64,000 bases of DNA. It comes from Bacillus cereus. GTDB taxonomy: Bacteria; Bacillota; Bacilli; Bacillales; Bacillaceae_G. Both the position numbers and the translations under genes were made by a program. Shown here in pieces: positions 51,741 to 60,972 of this stretch. The notes beneath the pieces were generated by a model that saw only the letters and a list, made by a program, of their open reading frames with translations, did not search any database and was not told the origin of the DNA. Position 1 is the stretch's first letter. The number at the start of each line of letters is the position of its first letter. The stretch lies in contig NZ_NUOT01000012.1 in assembly GCF_002584535.1 (NCBI RefSeq), forward strand, positions 1 to 64,000, written 5' to 3'.

Positions 51741-51756
51741 ATACCCGTATAGGTAT
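51741..51756. promoter_or_regulatory. CstR-type operator 5 (CoADR-rhodanese)
   Basis: ATACC-CGTATA-GGTAT, 66 nt upstream of the CoADR-rhodanese start at 51675. Confidence 0.8.
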
Positions 51757-51844
51757 ATAATAACCGTGAAAAAATATAATGACAATATATAAAGCTCGAA
51801 CTTTATACTTGTTCACTAAATTGAAACATACTTGGTATGAAAAA

Positions 51845-51870
51845 AGCCGCTGATTTATTCCAGCGACTTT
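51845..51870 (-). terminator. Terminator after spoVR fragment
   Basis: AAAGCCGCTG / CAGCGACTTT stem with a 7-nt loop; on the minus strand it is followed by TTTTTTC. It resembles in position and flanks (ACACATA) the terminator of intact spoVR. Confidence 0.75.
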
Positions 51871-51984
51871 ACACATATTTCTATCATGAGAACATACTAC
51901 GCTTGCTTTCAACTTGGCAAATTCAATTGCTTCAGCAGACGTTACATTCATTTCACCAAGTATGCGTTGATGCCAGAACGTAGT
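51870..51984 (-). pseudogene. spoVR remnant (internal piece joined to 3' end)
   Basis: Minus strand encodes TFWHQRILGEMNVTSAEA and IEFAKLKASVV, matching [20 protein letters not shown] and FAKLNAGVV of intact SpoVR at 53150-53230. It is followed directly by TATGTG-TAAAGT-like sequence that corresponds to the SpoVR C-terminus (HRKYV-stop) and a terminator. About 230 codons between are deleted. It lies 0.6 kb downstream of intact spoVR with the 52021-52440 gene between. Confidence 0.8.
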
Positions 51985-52020
51985 CTAACCTTTGTATTGC
52001 TAAGGTACTATTAATTTTAT

Positions 52021-52440
52021 TTATCTTTTCAAATTCTCTTCTAACTTATCACCGATCTTTTGTTGCTCTTCCATCCAGTTTAATATTATTTCTTTTTGTT
52101 CTTTTTTAATTTCCCCTCGTGTATATCTATACTGTGTCAACTCTTCAAACCATATTAAGAGTAATTTTCTTAATTCTATTGTTTCAATTTCACACTGTAA
52201 TGGATGATCTTCATCATCAGGGTATAGCTCTTCTATTACTGTTTTATATCGATCCATCTCAATGTCTGTTGCATTATAACTACATTGAAATTTTTCTTTT
52301 TTTCCATTAAGCACAGAATCCAATTCTCTAATTGTATCCTTAACAGAGCCGATAGACGGTTGTACATCACTTCCAAGAAACAAAGAAATTAATTCACTAT
52401 TTTTTGATTCTTGTTCATTTTCAAATTCTAATCTCACCAA
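52021..52440 (-). CDS. Unrecognised acidic 139-aa protein
   Basis: Soluble, acidic, helix-rich protein; no signal peptide or membrane segment. Central stretch NATDIEMDRYKTVIEELYPD and IETIELRKLLLIWFEELTQY are amphipathic helices; the C-terminus is K/E-rich (GEIKKEQKEIILNWMEEQQK). I do not recognise a domain. Size, acidity and location (between spoVR and a decayed piece of spoVR) fit a cargo or immunity-type gene, an inference only. It starts at TTG (52440) or the next codon GTG; AAGGGGA lies upstream. Confidence 0.65.
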   Translation of the reverse strand: MVRLEFENEQESKNSELISLFLGSDVQPSIGSVKDTIRELDSVLNGKKEKFQCSYNATDIEMDRYKTVIEELYPDDEDHPLQCEIETIELRKLLLIWFEELTQYRYTRGEIKKEQKEIILNWMEEQQKIGDKLEENLKR

Positions 52441-52584
52441 CTATTTTCCCCTTACTACCTTCCGCCCCTTCATAATAAAATCCTACTGCTTTTCTCTTTT
52501 TCTATACATCCTTTAACATTTAACTATTCTTATTAAACAAAGGATTATATCTTCTTCCCTTTTTTATTTGTAAATCATATCCAT

Positions 52585-52616
52585 AAAAAAAGAAGCTACT
52601 GTTAAACAGTAACTTC
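52585..52616 (-). terminator. Terminator of spoVR
   Basis: GAAGTTACTG / CAGTAGCTTC with a TTTAA loop followed by TTTTTTT on the minus strand, overlapping the stop. Confidence 0.88.
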
Positions 52617-54030
52617 ACACATACTTCCGATGCACCATCTTCCCATCATAGGAAAAGACAACACCTTTATTCTCTACATTAGATTCCATATGCACCGTTC
52701 TTCCCCATAACTGATGAATGTATGGTAATACTTTCTCTAAATATTTTAAATCAAGCTCAATTCCTTCATAACAATGTTTAATGTACAATTCACCGTTCTT
52801 TAAATAATCTCCATCTTCCACCACTAAATATGGGAATCCACCATTTGTCCTCATATTAACGAGCTGATCACGAACGTGTTCCCACTCTTTATCAATTATT
52901 TTATATTCTTTTCCTTGGCGCTGAAATAAGTACATATCTTCTCTCATTACAAGCTCTTTATTTAAATAGTTTCTAAGGAACGATACGTCCCATTCAATTT
53001 CTCGCACTTCAAAGATTTTGTCACGGCCCGATCCTGGCTTCACACCGCGCCTTTTCATCTCTTCAGTTGGGTTATTATAACGTTCTTCAATATCTTCAAA
53101 CACCTTTATACCGAGGTAATATGGATTAATACTTGTTTTGGACGGCTGAACGACTCCTGCATTTAACTTCGCAAATTCGATTGCTTCATCGGATGTTAAG
53201 TCCATTTCACGAAGGATGCGTTGATGCCAGTACGAAGCCCAGCCTTCGTTCATGATTTTCGTTTCTAATTGCGGCCAGAAATATAACATTTCTTCTCGCA
53301 TCATCGTTAAAATATCGCGTTGCCACTCATCTAGTTCTCTACTATATTGCTCAATAAATAGAAGTAGATCTTTCTCTGGTTGCGGCGGGATTTTCTTTTT
53401 CTTCCGTATATTCGAACGTTCTCTTTTTTTATTTCTATCATCTAAATCCCACAAGTCATCGTACTGAGATACTCGTTTCTTTTCTTCTTCCTCTTCTAAA
53501 TCATCAATACTCCAAGCAAGCTTCGGCCGCATAAGCGATGGATCAATATGTTCTTGAATAGCCAAAACAGCATCTAAAAATTCTTCTACTTCTGCTTTTC
53601 CATATTTATGTTCATACGCTTTAACTCGTTCTGCTGTCGCTGCCATGCTTTCAACCATATCACGCTTCGTGTTTGAGAAACGAATATTATTTTTAAAGAA
53701 ATCACAGTGTGCTAATACGTGTGCTACAATCAATTTATTTTGAATCAATGAATTGGTATCAAGTAAAAACGCATAACATGGGTCAGAGTTGATGACAAGT
53801 TCATATATTTTACTAAGTCCCAAATCGTAATGCAGCTTCATTTTGAAGAACTGTTTTCCAAAACTCCAATGTGAAAACCGAGTCGGCATTCCATATGCAC
53901 CAAATGTATAAATAATTTCTGCTGGACATACTTCATAGCGCATCGGATAAAAATCCAGTCCAAACCCAGTTGCAATTTCAGTAATTTCGGCAATTGCATA
54001 TTGTAGTGCTTTATCATCACTAGCTCTCAT
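52615..54030 (-). CDS. spoVR: Stage V sporulation protein R
   Basis: Cytoplasmic protein of 471 aa required for normal spore cortex formation in B. subtilis. SpoVR-family hallmarks: [38 protein letters not shown] (in pieces near residues 24-65), [63 protein letters not shown]-like [17 protein letters not shown] charged linker at about 175-220 is variable in the family. GGAGGGAAA precedes the ATG. Part of its 3' region is duplicated downstream at 51870-51984. Confidence 0.95.
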   Translation of the reverse strand: MRASDDKALQYAIAEITEIATGFGLDFYPMRYEVCPAEIIYTFGAYGMPTRFSHWSFGKQFFKMKLHYDLGLSKIYELVINSDPCYAFLLDTNSLIQNKLIVAHVLAHCDFFKNNIRFSNTKRDMVESMAATAERVKAYEHKYGKAEVEEFLDAVLAIQEHIDPSLMRPKLAWSIDDLEEEEEKKRVSQYDDLWDLDDRNKKRERSNIRKKKKIPPQPEKDLLLFIEQYSRELDEWQRDILTMMREEMLYFWPQLETKIMNEGWASYWHQRILREMDLTSDEAIEFAKLNAGVVQPSKTSINPYYLGIKVFEDIEERYNNPTEEMKRRGVKPGSGRDKIFEVREIEWDVSFLRNYLNKELVMREDMYLFQRQGKEYKIIDKEWEHVRDQLVNMRTNGGFPYLVVEDGDYLKNGELYIKHCYEGIELDLKYLEKVLPYIHQLWGRTVHMESNVENKGVVFSYDGKMVHRKYV

Positions 54031-54234
54031 TATTTTCCCTCCTTACACTTTCCCTTAAGACAGTGTATGAGAGGAAACAAGCTTTCATGAGAAATGATGA
54101 AAAATAGATACTCTGTTATTCTCTTTTATCAGTAATCTTCATCATAAGATTACTAAGATATAAAAAACTCCAAAAAACAAAAAAGCTGAACACAAACTTT
54201 AAATCATTTGCATCCAGCTTCTCATCTTCAGCTA

Positions 54235-54795
54235 TTACCCTTCAATAACTTCCATCTTCTTCGTAATCGGCGTACGCTCTTTTCCTTCTGGTTTCTTATC
54301 GAAATAACCAATATGAAGGATTCCAACAATACGTTGTCCTTTTGTTAATCCAATTCCTTCTATAAATAAAGGATTATAATTCAATCCACCTGATTTCCAA
54401 ACACAACCTAGTCCACGTTCCCAAGCTAATAACTGGAAGTTCTGCATAAATGCACACACTGCCGCGTAGTCTTCATCACGTTGCACTTGACGTGGATCTT
54501 CATCCATATATACAACGATTTGAGCTGGTGTACTTAGAAAACGATCGGATAAAATTTTACCTCTTTTTGCTCGTTCTTCTTCTGTGAAAGAATGTAATAC
54601 AGCATCTACTAATGTTTTACGACCTTCTCCAATAAATAATTTACATTTCCATGGCTCACGATGCTGATGGTTTGGTGCCCACGTTGCGTCATTTAATAAT
54701 TCAATTAACAATTCTTTTTCTACTGCTTTATCTGTAAATGTACGAATGGTTCGTCTTTCTTTAATGATATTTGCAATGGAAGTATATGTGATCAT
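54235..54795 (-). CDS. Nitroreductase family protein
   Basis: FMN-dependent NAD(P)H oxidoreductase of 186 aa. The N-terminal FMN motif is IIKERRTIRTFTDKAVEKE, with WAPNHQHREPWKCKLF (substrate/FMN loop) and LGCVWKSGG, LHIGYFDKKPEGKERTP at the end. The YdjA-like subgroup is small and lacks an extended lid. Substrate unknown. AGGGAGAG upstream. The region 54046-54234 holds only a weak AAGCTG / CAGCTT pairing. Confidence 0.9.
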   Translation of the reverse strand: MITYTSIANIIKERRTIRTFTDKAVEKELLIELLNDATWAPNHQHREPWKCKLFIGEGRKTLVDAVLHSFTEEERAKRGKILSDRFLSTPAQIVVYMDEDPRQVQRDEDYAAVCAFMQNFQLLAWERGLGCVWKSGGLNYNPLFIEGIGLTKGQRIVGILHIGYFDKKPEGKERTPITKKMEVIEG

Positions 54796-55041
54796 ATGTT
54801 TCTCTCCCTTATTTTCATCTATATGTATACACCTTATAATTGATATTGATTTTCAATTTCGATTATAACGCAGTTTTCTACCATTAATCAATGTTTTGTG
54901 TTGTGAAACTAACAAAAATTTTTTTTATTACATCGCGAAAAAAACTTGCAATGTTCACAAGTTCTTCACAACTTCTCCACAACTTCGGGAAACTCTATAG
55001 ATACAGTTTTCCATTTTATTCAATTAGGAGGAATCAATGGT

Positions 55042-55638
55042 ATGTACAGAAAATTAATAGCAAGCATTTTAGCAACAGGACTTTTATGTGGAATGGCAGT
55101 CTTCCCTGCTTCTGCGGCCTCACAAAAAGAATTCACGGCGCATCATCATAAACTAATCTCAGATGAACAAATACAATCTTTAGAAAAACTAGGTTATAAA
55201 AAACATGAAATTTGGAAGGCTGCACACATTGCGAAAATAAGTAAAAAAGATATCAATGATGTTTTATCGTACTATAAACAAACTAAATCTTGGAAAGAAA
55301 CGGCGAAACATTTCGGTGTGGATCCAAAGAAAATGCATAAACATCATATGAGTAAAGAAATGAAAGAAGCTTTATTGCAAAAAGTAGCTGAAATGCAAAA
55401 ATCAACACCAGAACAAATGAAGAAAATAATGGAAGATAACCATATTCACCTGCATCATCTCGCAGTTTTAACCATCATTGCACAAAAAAGTAATACGCCG
55501 TTTAATGATGTATTAAAAATGAAAAAAGATGGTATGCATGTCAAACAAATCGCCGAAAAATTAAATGTGAAGAAAGAAGATGTAAGAGCCGAAATGATGA
55601 AATTAATGCAGTCTGTAAAAGAAAAAAAGACAAACTAA
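55042..55638 (+). CDS. Secreted His-rich protein with internal repeat
   Basis: Protein of 198 aa. The ATG at 55042 has TAGGAGGA upstream; the longer frame from 54946 starts inside leader DNA. Signal peptide 1-26 (KLIASILATGLLCGMAVFPA, cleavage after ASA). The mature part has two related helical modules: residues 56-98 (WKAAHIAKISKKDINDVLSY, ETAKHFGVDPKKM) and 143-187 (LAVLTIIAQKSNTPFNDVL, KQIAEKLNVKKEDV). Between them lie His clusters (KKMHKHHMSKE, DNHIHLHHLA). No known family was recognised. Metal binding is possible but unproven. A strong terminator follows. Confidence 0.75.
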   Translation: MYRKLIASILATGLLCGMAVFPASAASQKEFTAHHHKLISDEQIQSLEKLGYKKHEIWKAAHIAKISKKDINDVLSYYKQTKSWKETAKHFGVDPKKMHKHHMSKEMKEALLQKVAEMQKSTPEQMKKIMEDNHIHLHHLAVLTIIAQKSNTPFNDVLKMKKDGMHVKQIAEKLNVKKEDVRAEMMKLMQSVKEKKTN

Positions 55639-55642
55639 ACAT

Positions 55643-55674
55643 AGAGAAAAGGAAGAGACAACTCTTCCTTTTCT
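55643..55674 (+). terminator. Terminator of 55042 gene
   Basis: GAAAAGGAAGAG / CTCTTCCTTTTC, 4-nt loop, between convergent genes. Confidence 0.88.
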
Positions 55675-56604
55675 TTATGAACCTACAATAATAAAGCCGT
55701 CCGCTAGCGGATCAGATGGGTCTAATAAAAATTGATGCATTCCCGTAATAAAGACCCTCCCTGTAATTTGTACCGTCATTTCATTTTGTGTGTATTTCAT
55801 CAGTTTTGCTTCATATGTTCCGCCTGTAATATTTTCATGCTGGACACTTTCTCCTTCTTGTAACATACCTTCCTCTCTAAAAAGTGCCAAACATGCACAT
55901 GTTGCCCTAACATATGGAGAACGGCTTACAAGTCCATTCTTCTTCTGCACCATCGTTTTGAATCGTTTCTCCTCAATCTGCTTGGCATCTATTAAAATAC
56001 TACTACATTCGGACGATAATGAGGTTCTTGTCGTATGTGCCCAGCTCTTTAATTCTATGAATTCATCCATGTCTAATTTGACACCTAAATGCTTTGTATG
56101 GCTGATTACATAAGATTCATTTGGTCCAAATGAAATGGCCGACTGAGAGGCATTATATTGAAGTTCGTAGTGACAATCTTTCTGTAATGAAACAGCGTGT
56201 ATCTCTCCATCTTCTATACAGATTTTCACAGGAAAAATTCCATCGATTGTTTCCACCGCTACTACATCATTTTTCATTTGCACATTTCCCATTTCAACCA
56301 TAACGCCAGCAGCTATCATCACAAACTCTTCTGTACTAGAAATAAATTCATTTGCATCCATAAACAACGCCGCAAAATCTGCTTTTTCTGAACAAGGTGG
56401 TACAATCATACAACCGTTCATTGCTGCATGACCACGTGGTTCTTGCATGATAATTCTTCGAAATGCTTGATAGTTTTCAACTAGTTCTTTTTGTTTCTCT
56501 TGTAAAGTATGTCCCTTTAATAGAGGTACGCCGTTCATAATTAGGCGCAGTGGCTCTCCAGCTATATGTGCATCAACTGTTGTAATTGCTTTTACGAACT
56601 TCAT
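55675..56604 (-). CDS. Proline racemase-family paralog with non-canonical active site
   Basis: Protein of 309 aa. The ATG at 56604 has AAGGGGAGA upstream; the ATG at 56622 would include that site. The fold matches the neighbour epimerase end to end (AITTVDAHIAGEPLRLIMNG, QEPRGHAAMNG, FITGMHQFLLDPSDPLADGF). Both catalytic cysteines are replaced: Thr91 where the epimerase has Cys91 (CGH becomes TEE) and Tyr231 where it has Cys254 (SPC becomes SPY). It is therefore unlikely to be an ordinary racemase, and it also differs from the known Cys/Thr dehydratases and Ser/Cys epimerases. Last gene of the hydroxyproline operon. Confidence 0.85.
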   Translation of the reverse strand: MKFVKAITTVDAHIAGEPLRLIMNGVPLLKGHTLQEKQKELVENYQAFRRIIMQEPRGHAAMNGCMIVPPCSEKADFAALFMDANEFISSTEEFVMIAAGVMVEMGNVQMKNDVVAVETIDGIFPVKICIEDGEIHAVSLQKDCHYELQYNASQSAISFGPNESYVISHTKHLGVKLDMDEFIELKSWAHTTRTSLSSECSSILIDAKQIEEKRFKTMVQKKNGLVSRSPYVRATCACLALFREEGMLQEGESVQHENITGGTYEAKLMKYTQNEMTVQITGRVFITGMHQFLLDPSDPLADGFIIVGS

Positions 56605-56689
56605 ACAATCTCCCCTTACCAATTTATAAAAACGTCTTCCATCTCTCTTGTTATTTAACTCATATAAACATAACTACTCTAACTCAGAA

Positions 56690-57712
56690 TCAATGCCCTT
56701 CCATTGGTGGAATGAGAATAAATCCATCTTTCAGAATATCTTCCTCATGATATAAAAACTGGTGCATTCCCATAATCCATGCTGATCCAGTAATTTCTGT
56801 AATCACAGCTTCTATGTCCCCTATATTTGTTGTTCTAACAATTTTCCCTTTAAATAGCGAACCGACAATACTTTCGTGTACAAATAATTCCTCCAGATCA
56901 ATTTCACGGTAGGCATACAATGTAGCCAGTTTGGCTGATGTTCCCGTACCACATGGCGAACGATCAATCCCTCCCGGTGGTACAATCACTGTATTTTTCA
57001 CATCCGCATGTTCGTCCGTTGGATCACAGAAAAATTCAACGTGCGTCACTCCTTCGATAAAAGAAAATTCCGGATGTGAAATGGGTACCGCTGCATTAAT
57101 GGCATCACGAATCCGAATAGCTGTTTCTATAATTTGCGCAGAATTTTCCGTTGTTAGCTCCACGCCTAATTTTCTAGCGTCTGTAATCGCATAAAAATTA
57201 CCACCATAGGCAATATCACATTGTACATTCCCTATATTTTCTATATGTACTTCCACAGACTTTAATAAAAAAGCAGGCACGTTACAAAATGTTACTTCTT
57301 TTGCTTTTCCATTTTCTACATACACTTTTGTTGCAACAAGCCCCGCTGGTGTATCTAATTTAATATAGGTATACGGTTCTTCCACCTCAACCATACCGGT
57401 TTCAATTAAAGCGGTACAAACGCCAATTGTATCGTGACCACACATTGGTAAGTACCCGCCTGTTTCTATATAAATAACACCAACATCAGCTTCTGGGTCA
57501 CACGGTTCTGTTAATAAAGCACCAGACATTACATCATGACCGCGTGGCTCAAACATAAGAAATGTACGAATCCAATCATACTTTTCTTTCATAAATAACA
57601 TCTTTTCTGACATTGTATTCCCTTCTAGCTTTGGAAGGCCATTTATGACTGTCCTTGTTGGATTCCCTCCCGTATGCGTATCAACTGTCGTAAACACTTT
57701 TTTTACGTTCAC
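56690..57712 (-). CDS. 4-hydroxyproline 2-epimerase (proline racemase family)
   Basis: Enzyme of 340 aa that inverts trans-4-hydroxy-L-proline to cis-4-hydroxy-D-proline. Both catalytic Cys are present: Cys91 (LPMCGHDTIG) and Cys254 (IDRSPCGTGTS). The Cys/Cys pair separates it from the dehydratases of the family. GTG start overlaps the end of the upstream dehydrogenase gene (57709-57712), so they are translationally linked. A proline racemase role is possible by family, but the neighbouring D-hydroxyproline dehydrogenase parts favour hydroxyproline. Confidence 0.9.
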   Translation of the reverse strand: MNVKKVFTTVDTHTGGNPTRTVINGLPKLEGNTMSEKMLFMKEKYDWIRTFLMFEPRGHDVMSGALLTEPCDPEADVGVIYIETGGYLPMCGHDTIGVCTALIETGMVEVEEPYTYIKLDTPAGLVATKVYVENGKAKEVTFCNVPAFLLKSVEVHIENIGNVQCDIAYGGNFYAITDARKLGVELTTENSAQIIETAIRIRDAINAAVPISHPEFSFIEGVTHVEFFCDPTDEHADVKNTVIVPPGGIDRSPCGTGTSAKLATLYAYREIDLEELFVHESIVGSLFKGKIVRTTNIGDIEAVITEITGSAWIMGMHQFLYHEEDILKDGFILIPPMEGH

Positions 57713-58887
57713 ACTCGTTCCATCCTTTCTTGAAATCGATTGTGGCTTAGTGATTCAATCGGTACGGTTGTCTCTTGTCCCTCAATCATTTCTGCAATAA
57801 GCTTTCCTGTAATGGCCGCCAAACTAATCCCATCACCTTCATGACCGGCGGCAATATAAAATCCTGGTACTTCTTCGACATGAGAAATGATTGGCAAATG
57901 ATCTGCCGTCCACGGACGCAAACCTGCATATGTTCGAATAAGTAACATATCAGCCATCTTCGGATAAAAACGAATCGCTCGGTTTGCAATACACTTTATA
58001 ACGCTTGTATCCACCTTCGTTTGAAAACCAACGAACTGCCTGCTACTTCCAATTAAGAAATTTTGACTTTCTGTCGGTTCAAATACGAGAGCAACTCCAT
58101 ATTTTTCTGTTTCCTCATCCACATGACGTGTGCCGCCAAACTTACTAATTAAATAGCCAAACTCCATTACTTTTCTCGTTCCCACTGGCTCTTGTCTTGA
58201 AGCAACAATAATATGACCTTTTCTCGGCTGAATTGGAATTTTCACATCCAACATCTCGCCAATAACAGGTGACCATACTCCTGCTGCATTTACGACTTTA
58301 TTCGCTGTAAATGTCCCCTTATTTGTTTCAACAATAAACGCACCCATTATATCTTTTTGAATACTGGTTACTTCTGTATGAAGATACACATCTGTTCCTT
58401 GCCTTTTCGCTTCATCAAGCAAAGAAAATGATAATAAATATGGATTAACAGTCGAATCTGTTGCGCATTCTAATCCACCCAGTAAATCATCTGCAAAATA
58501 CGGTGACTCCTGCCGAATATCTTGTCTGTCTAACATCCGAAATGGTAAACCCGCATCTTTTTGCCGCTTTACCCATTTTTCCGCAGCGATCATCTCTTCT
58601 TCACTTTCACATACGAGAATGCTGCCTGGTGCTCGGTATTCAAAAAAGTGACGCAATTCTTTCGCTAGTTGATCAACAAGCTTTTGACTTTCAAGAGACA
58701 TTTGGCTATCAAACCCGGGATCTTTATCAATTGCCAAAATGTTTCCATCACATCTCGATGATGTACCGCTCGCTAATTCTCCTCTTTCTAATAACGTTAC
58801 TTCTCTCCCGCATTTTGAAACGTAATAAGCAATTGCACTCCCAATAATACCTCCGCCAATGATAAGAACATCACAATGCTTTATCAT
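57709..58887 (-). CDS. FAD-dependent D-amino acid dehydrogenase-type subunit (D-hydroxyproline dehydrogenase beta-like)
   Basis: Flavoprotein of 392 aa in the DAO/glycine oxidase family. FAD motif VLIIGGGIIGSAIAYYVSKCG (in pieces at residues 7-27), GTSSRCDGNILAIDKDPG near the isoalloxazine, and RTYAGLRPWTADHLPIISHV with YIAAGHEGDGISLAAITGKL at the C-terminus. Paired with the (2Fe-2S) and FAD proteins of the divergent operon at 61221-63009, it would form the alpha/beta/gamma D-hydroxyproline dehydrogenase known from pseudomonads. First gene of the operon, 156 nt after a sigma-54 promoter. Confidence 0.88.
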   Translation of the reverse strand: MIKHCDVLIIGGGIIGSAIAYYVSKCGREVTLLERGELASGTSSRCDGNILAIDKDPGFDSQMSLESQKLVDQLAKELRHFFEYRAPGSILVCESEEEMIAAEKWVKRQKDAGLPFRMLDRQDIRQESPYFADDLLGGLECATDSTVNPYLLSFSLLDEAKRQGTDVYLHTEVTSIQKDIMGAFIVETNKGTFTANKVVNAAGVWSPVIGEMLDVKIPIQPRKGHIIVASRQEPVGTRKVMEFGYLISKFGGTRHVDEETEKYGVALVFEPTESQNFLIGSSRQFVGFQTKVDTSVIKCIANRAIRFYPKMADMLLIRTYAGLRPWTADHLPIISHVEEVPGFYIAAGHEGDGISLAAITGKLIAEMIEGQETTVPIESLSHNRFQERMERV

Positions 58888-58914
58888 AAACTCCCTCTTT
58901 TCTATTTATAAAGT

Positions 58915-58985
58915 GGAACTGATGGCTCACGCTTCTCTCTAAATTTTGAAATAATCTCTTACTACTACCGAATATCGAGATAAGC
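58915..58985. repeat. Possible degenerate dispersed repeat
   Basis: The end ATTTTGAAATAATCTCTTACTACTACC...ATATCGAGATAAGC loosely follows the 3' portion of the repeats at 8300 and 25060. Low identity; tentative. It lies in the hydroxyproline operon leader. Confidence 0.3.
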
Positions 58986-59042
58986 TTCTAACAAATTTTT
59001 TTTGCTAGATTATCACTTTTTCATGTTCACATTTTCTTTTAC

Positions 59043-59060
59043 TTGCAATTAAAATGCCAA
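59043..59060 (-). promoter_or_regulatory. Sigma-54 promoter of dehydrogenase-epimerase operon
   Basis: Minus strand TTGGCATTTTAATTGCAA: the GG and GC elements are exactly 10 nt apart, as required for -24/-12 promoters. The gene start at 58887 is about 156 nt downstream. Confidence 0.88.
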
Positions 59061-59274
59061 CTTAACGTGCAACTGTAATTCCCAAGGATTTTTTCTCTCA
59101 TCCCACCCTTTATCTTTACCATACTGAGAAACGAGATGCTCATTATTACCACATAGCCAACATGAAATTATTGAACTTTTCCGACAAAACATTTTACATT
59201 TCCTTTAAAAATGTGTAAAAATAATGAAATAGTGTATAAAAAACTTACAGTCAATCCAATAAGGAGGCATTAGC

Positions 59275-60972
59275 ATGACAATCGAGCTCTCTTCTATAGA
59301 CCAACTTATGAATAAAGATTTTCTCTTCTTTTCATCATTAGAAGAGTTACAACAAAGTAATCATACAAATCATGAAGATACAACCGTTCTAGTCAAAAGA
59401 AACAATGATCTATACATGCTTACTGCTTGTGGTACATATCAACCTTGTTATACAACTTCCTACTATCCTTCTATTTCACATATATTAAAGAAACTTAAAG
59501 ACTATCATGCCGTTGTTTTTACGAATGCTTCCCATAAACCAATTGGTTTTATTACAGCTGTTATGCTAGCTGAAACAATCTTTCATTCTTATGAATATTT
59601 ACAAGCTTATTTCGAAACTGTTATCAAAACAACAGATGCATCCGTCACTGTCATTGACGAGAACGAGAACGTCAATGTATGGACAAACGGGGCAGAAGCG
59701 ATCTTTTCTGTAAGACGACAAGACATTTTAGGAAAACCCATCACATCATTTTTTCATGAAGATATGCTAGAAATATTAAAAACTCTACAAGAAGGTCGAT
59801 CACTACATAAACACCAACATCAACCAAGAGAAGATTTAATTGTACTGATTAACTCTAATCCCATTTACTTGCGTAATGAAATTATTGGAGCTGTTGTATC
59901 CGAAACAGACATTACGAGCCAAGTTCGACTTAATCAAGAGCTTTTCTCCGTTTCTACAAAAATGCATCAATTAGAAAAACAAGTTGCTAAATTAACACCG
60001 CCAGTTGATCCTTTTCATGCTATTAAAGGAAGCAGCTCCGCACTGCAACAAACAATTGAAATTACGAAAAAGGTATGTACAACAAAATCAACTGTTCTCA
60101 TTTTAGGGGAAAGCGGCGTTGGGAAAGAGTTATTCGCAAAAGCAATTCATGAAGCACGTGAAAGTGACAAAGCACCATTTGTATCTATTAACTGCGGCGC
60201 GATTCCTGAGTCATTATTTGAAAGTGAACTTTTTGGCTATGAAAAAGGAGCTTTTTCCGGAGCTGATCAGAAAGGAAAAAAAGGAAAAATTGAGTTAGCA
60301 AAAGGCGGAACATTGTTTTTAGATGAAATTGGTGAAATGCCGATGGAAATGCAAGTAAAACTGCTTCGTGTTTTGCAGGATAAAACGTTTTACCGCGTAG
60401 GTGGGGTAAAAGAATTGCATGCCGATTTTAATATTATTGCTGCTACGAATCGAAACTTAAAAGAACAAATTGCGAAAGGAAAATTTCGGGAAGATTTATT
60501 TTATCGTTTAAATGTGGTAAGCGTTGATATACCTCCACTTCGCGAACGAAAAGAAGATATTGTGGAGCTAATTCATTCTTTCTTATATGAATTTTCTATT
60601 CAATATAATCGTCCAATTCAAAGTATACCGCAAGATGTTATGTATGAATTGCTAGAACATAAATGGCCTGGAAACATTCGCGAGCTACGCAATGCCATTG
60701 AACGTCTCGTTGTGTTTGCGACAGATGGGATCATAAAACGAGAAGACCTTCCCTTCTCTCCAAAAATACAACAAGAACAACCACCTGCCCCTCTTAGAAT
60801 AAATATAACGGAAGGCGAATTACTTGATGACTCTTTAAACAAATATGAACGGAATATCATTCAGCATGCACTGGAATTAGAAAGTGGCAATAAACTCGCA
60901 TGTGCGAAACGTCTTGGAATTACACGAGCTACCTTATATAATCGCATGAAAAAATTACATATCCCGTTTTAA
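59275..60972 (+). CDS. Sigma-54-dependent enhancer-binding regulator
   Basis: Activator of 565 aa. N-terminal about 120 residues have no certain match, followed by a PAS domain (about 120-225; VIKTTDASVTVIDENENVNV). The AAA+ domain starts near 245: Walker A GESGVGKE (278-285), sigma-54 contact loop GAFSGA (325-330, a variant of GAFTGA), Walker B TLFLDEIGEM and R-fingers in FREDLFYRLNVV. A Fis-type helix-turn-helix ends the protein (KLACAKRLGITRATLYNRMK). It lies between two sigma-54 promoters and should sense hydroxyproline or proline. AAGGAGG upstream. Confidence 0.92.
   Translation: MTIELSSIDQLMNKDFLFFSSLEELQQSNHTNHEDTTVLVKRNNDLYMLTACGTYQPCYTTSYYPSISHILKKLKDYHAVVFTNASHKPIGFITAVMLAETIFHSYEYLQAYFETVIKTTDASVTVIDENENVNVWTNGAEAIFSVRRQDILGKPITSFFHEDMLEILKTLQEGRSLHKHQHQPREDLIVLINSNPIYLRNEIIGAVVSETDITSQVRLNQELFSVSTKMHQLEKQVAKLTPPVDPFHAIKGSSSALQQTIEITKKVCTTKSTVLILGESGVGKELFAKAIHEARESDKAPFVSINCGAIPESLFESELFGYEKGAFSGADQKGKKGKIELAKGGTLFLDEIGEMPMEMQVKLLRVLQDKTFYRVGGVKELHADFNIIAATNRNLKEQIAKGKFREDLFYRLNVVSVDIPPLRERKEDIVELIHSFLYEFSIQYNRPIQSIPQDVMYELLEHKWPGNIRELRNAIERLVVFATDGIIKREDLPFSPKIQQEQPPAPLRINITEGELLDDSLNKYERNIIQHALELESGNKLACAKRLGITRATLYNRMKKLHIPF

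Noticed and set aside
51682-51951. 89-aa minus-strand frame between spoVR scrap and CoADR gene
   Set aside because: Only its first 25 codons are protein-like and these are the spoVR fragment; the remainder reads through a terminator and a CstR operator.
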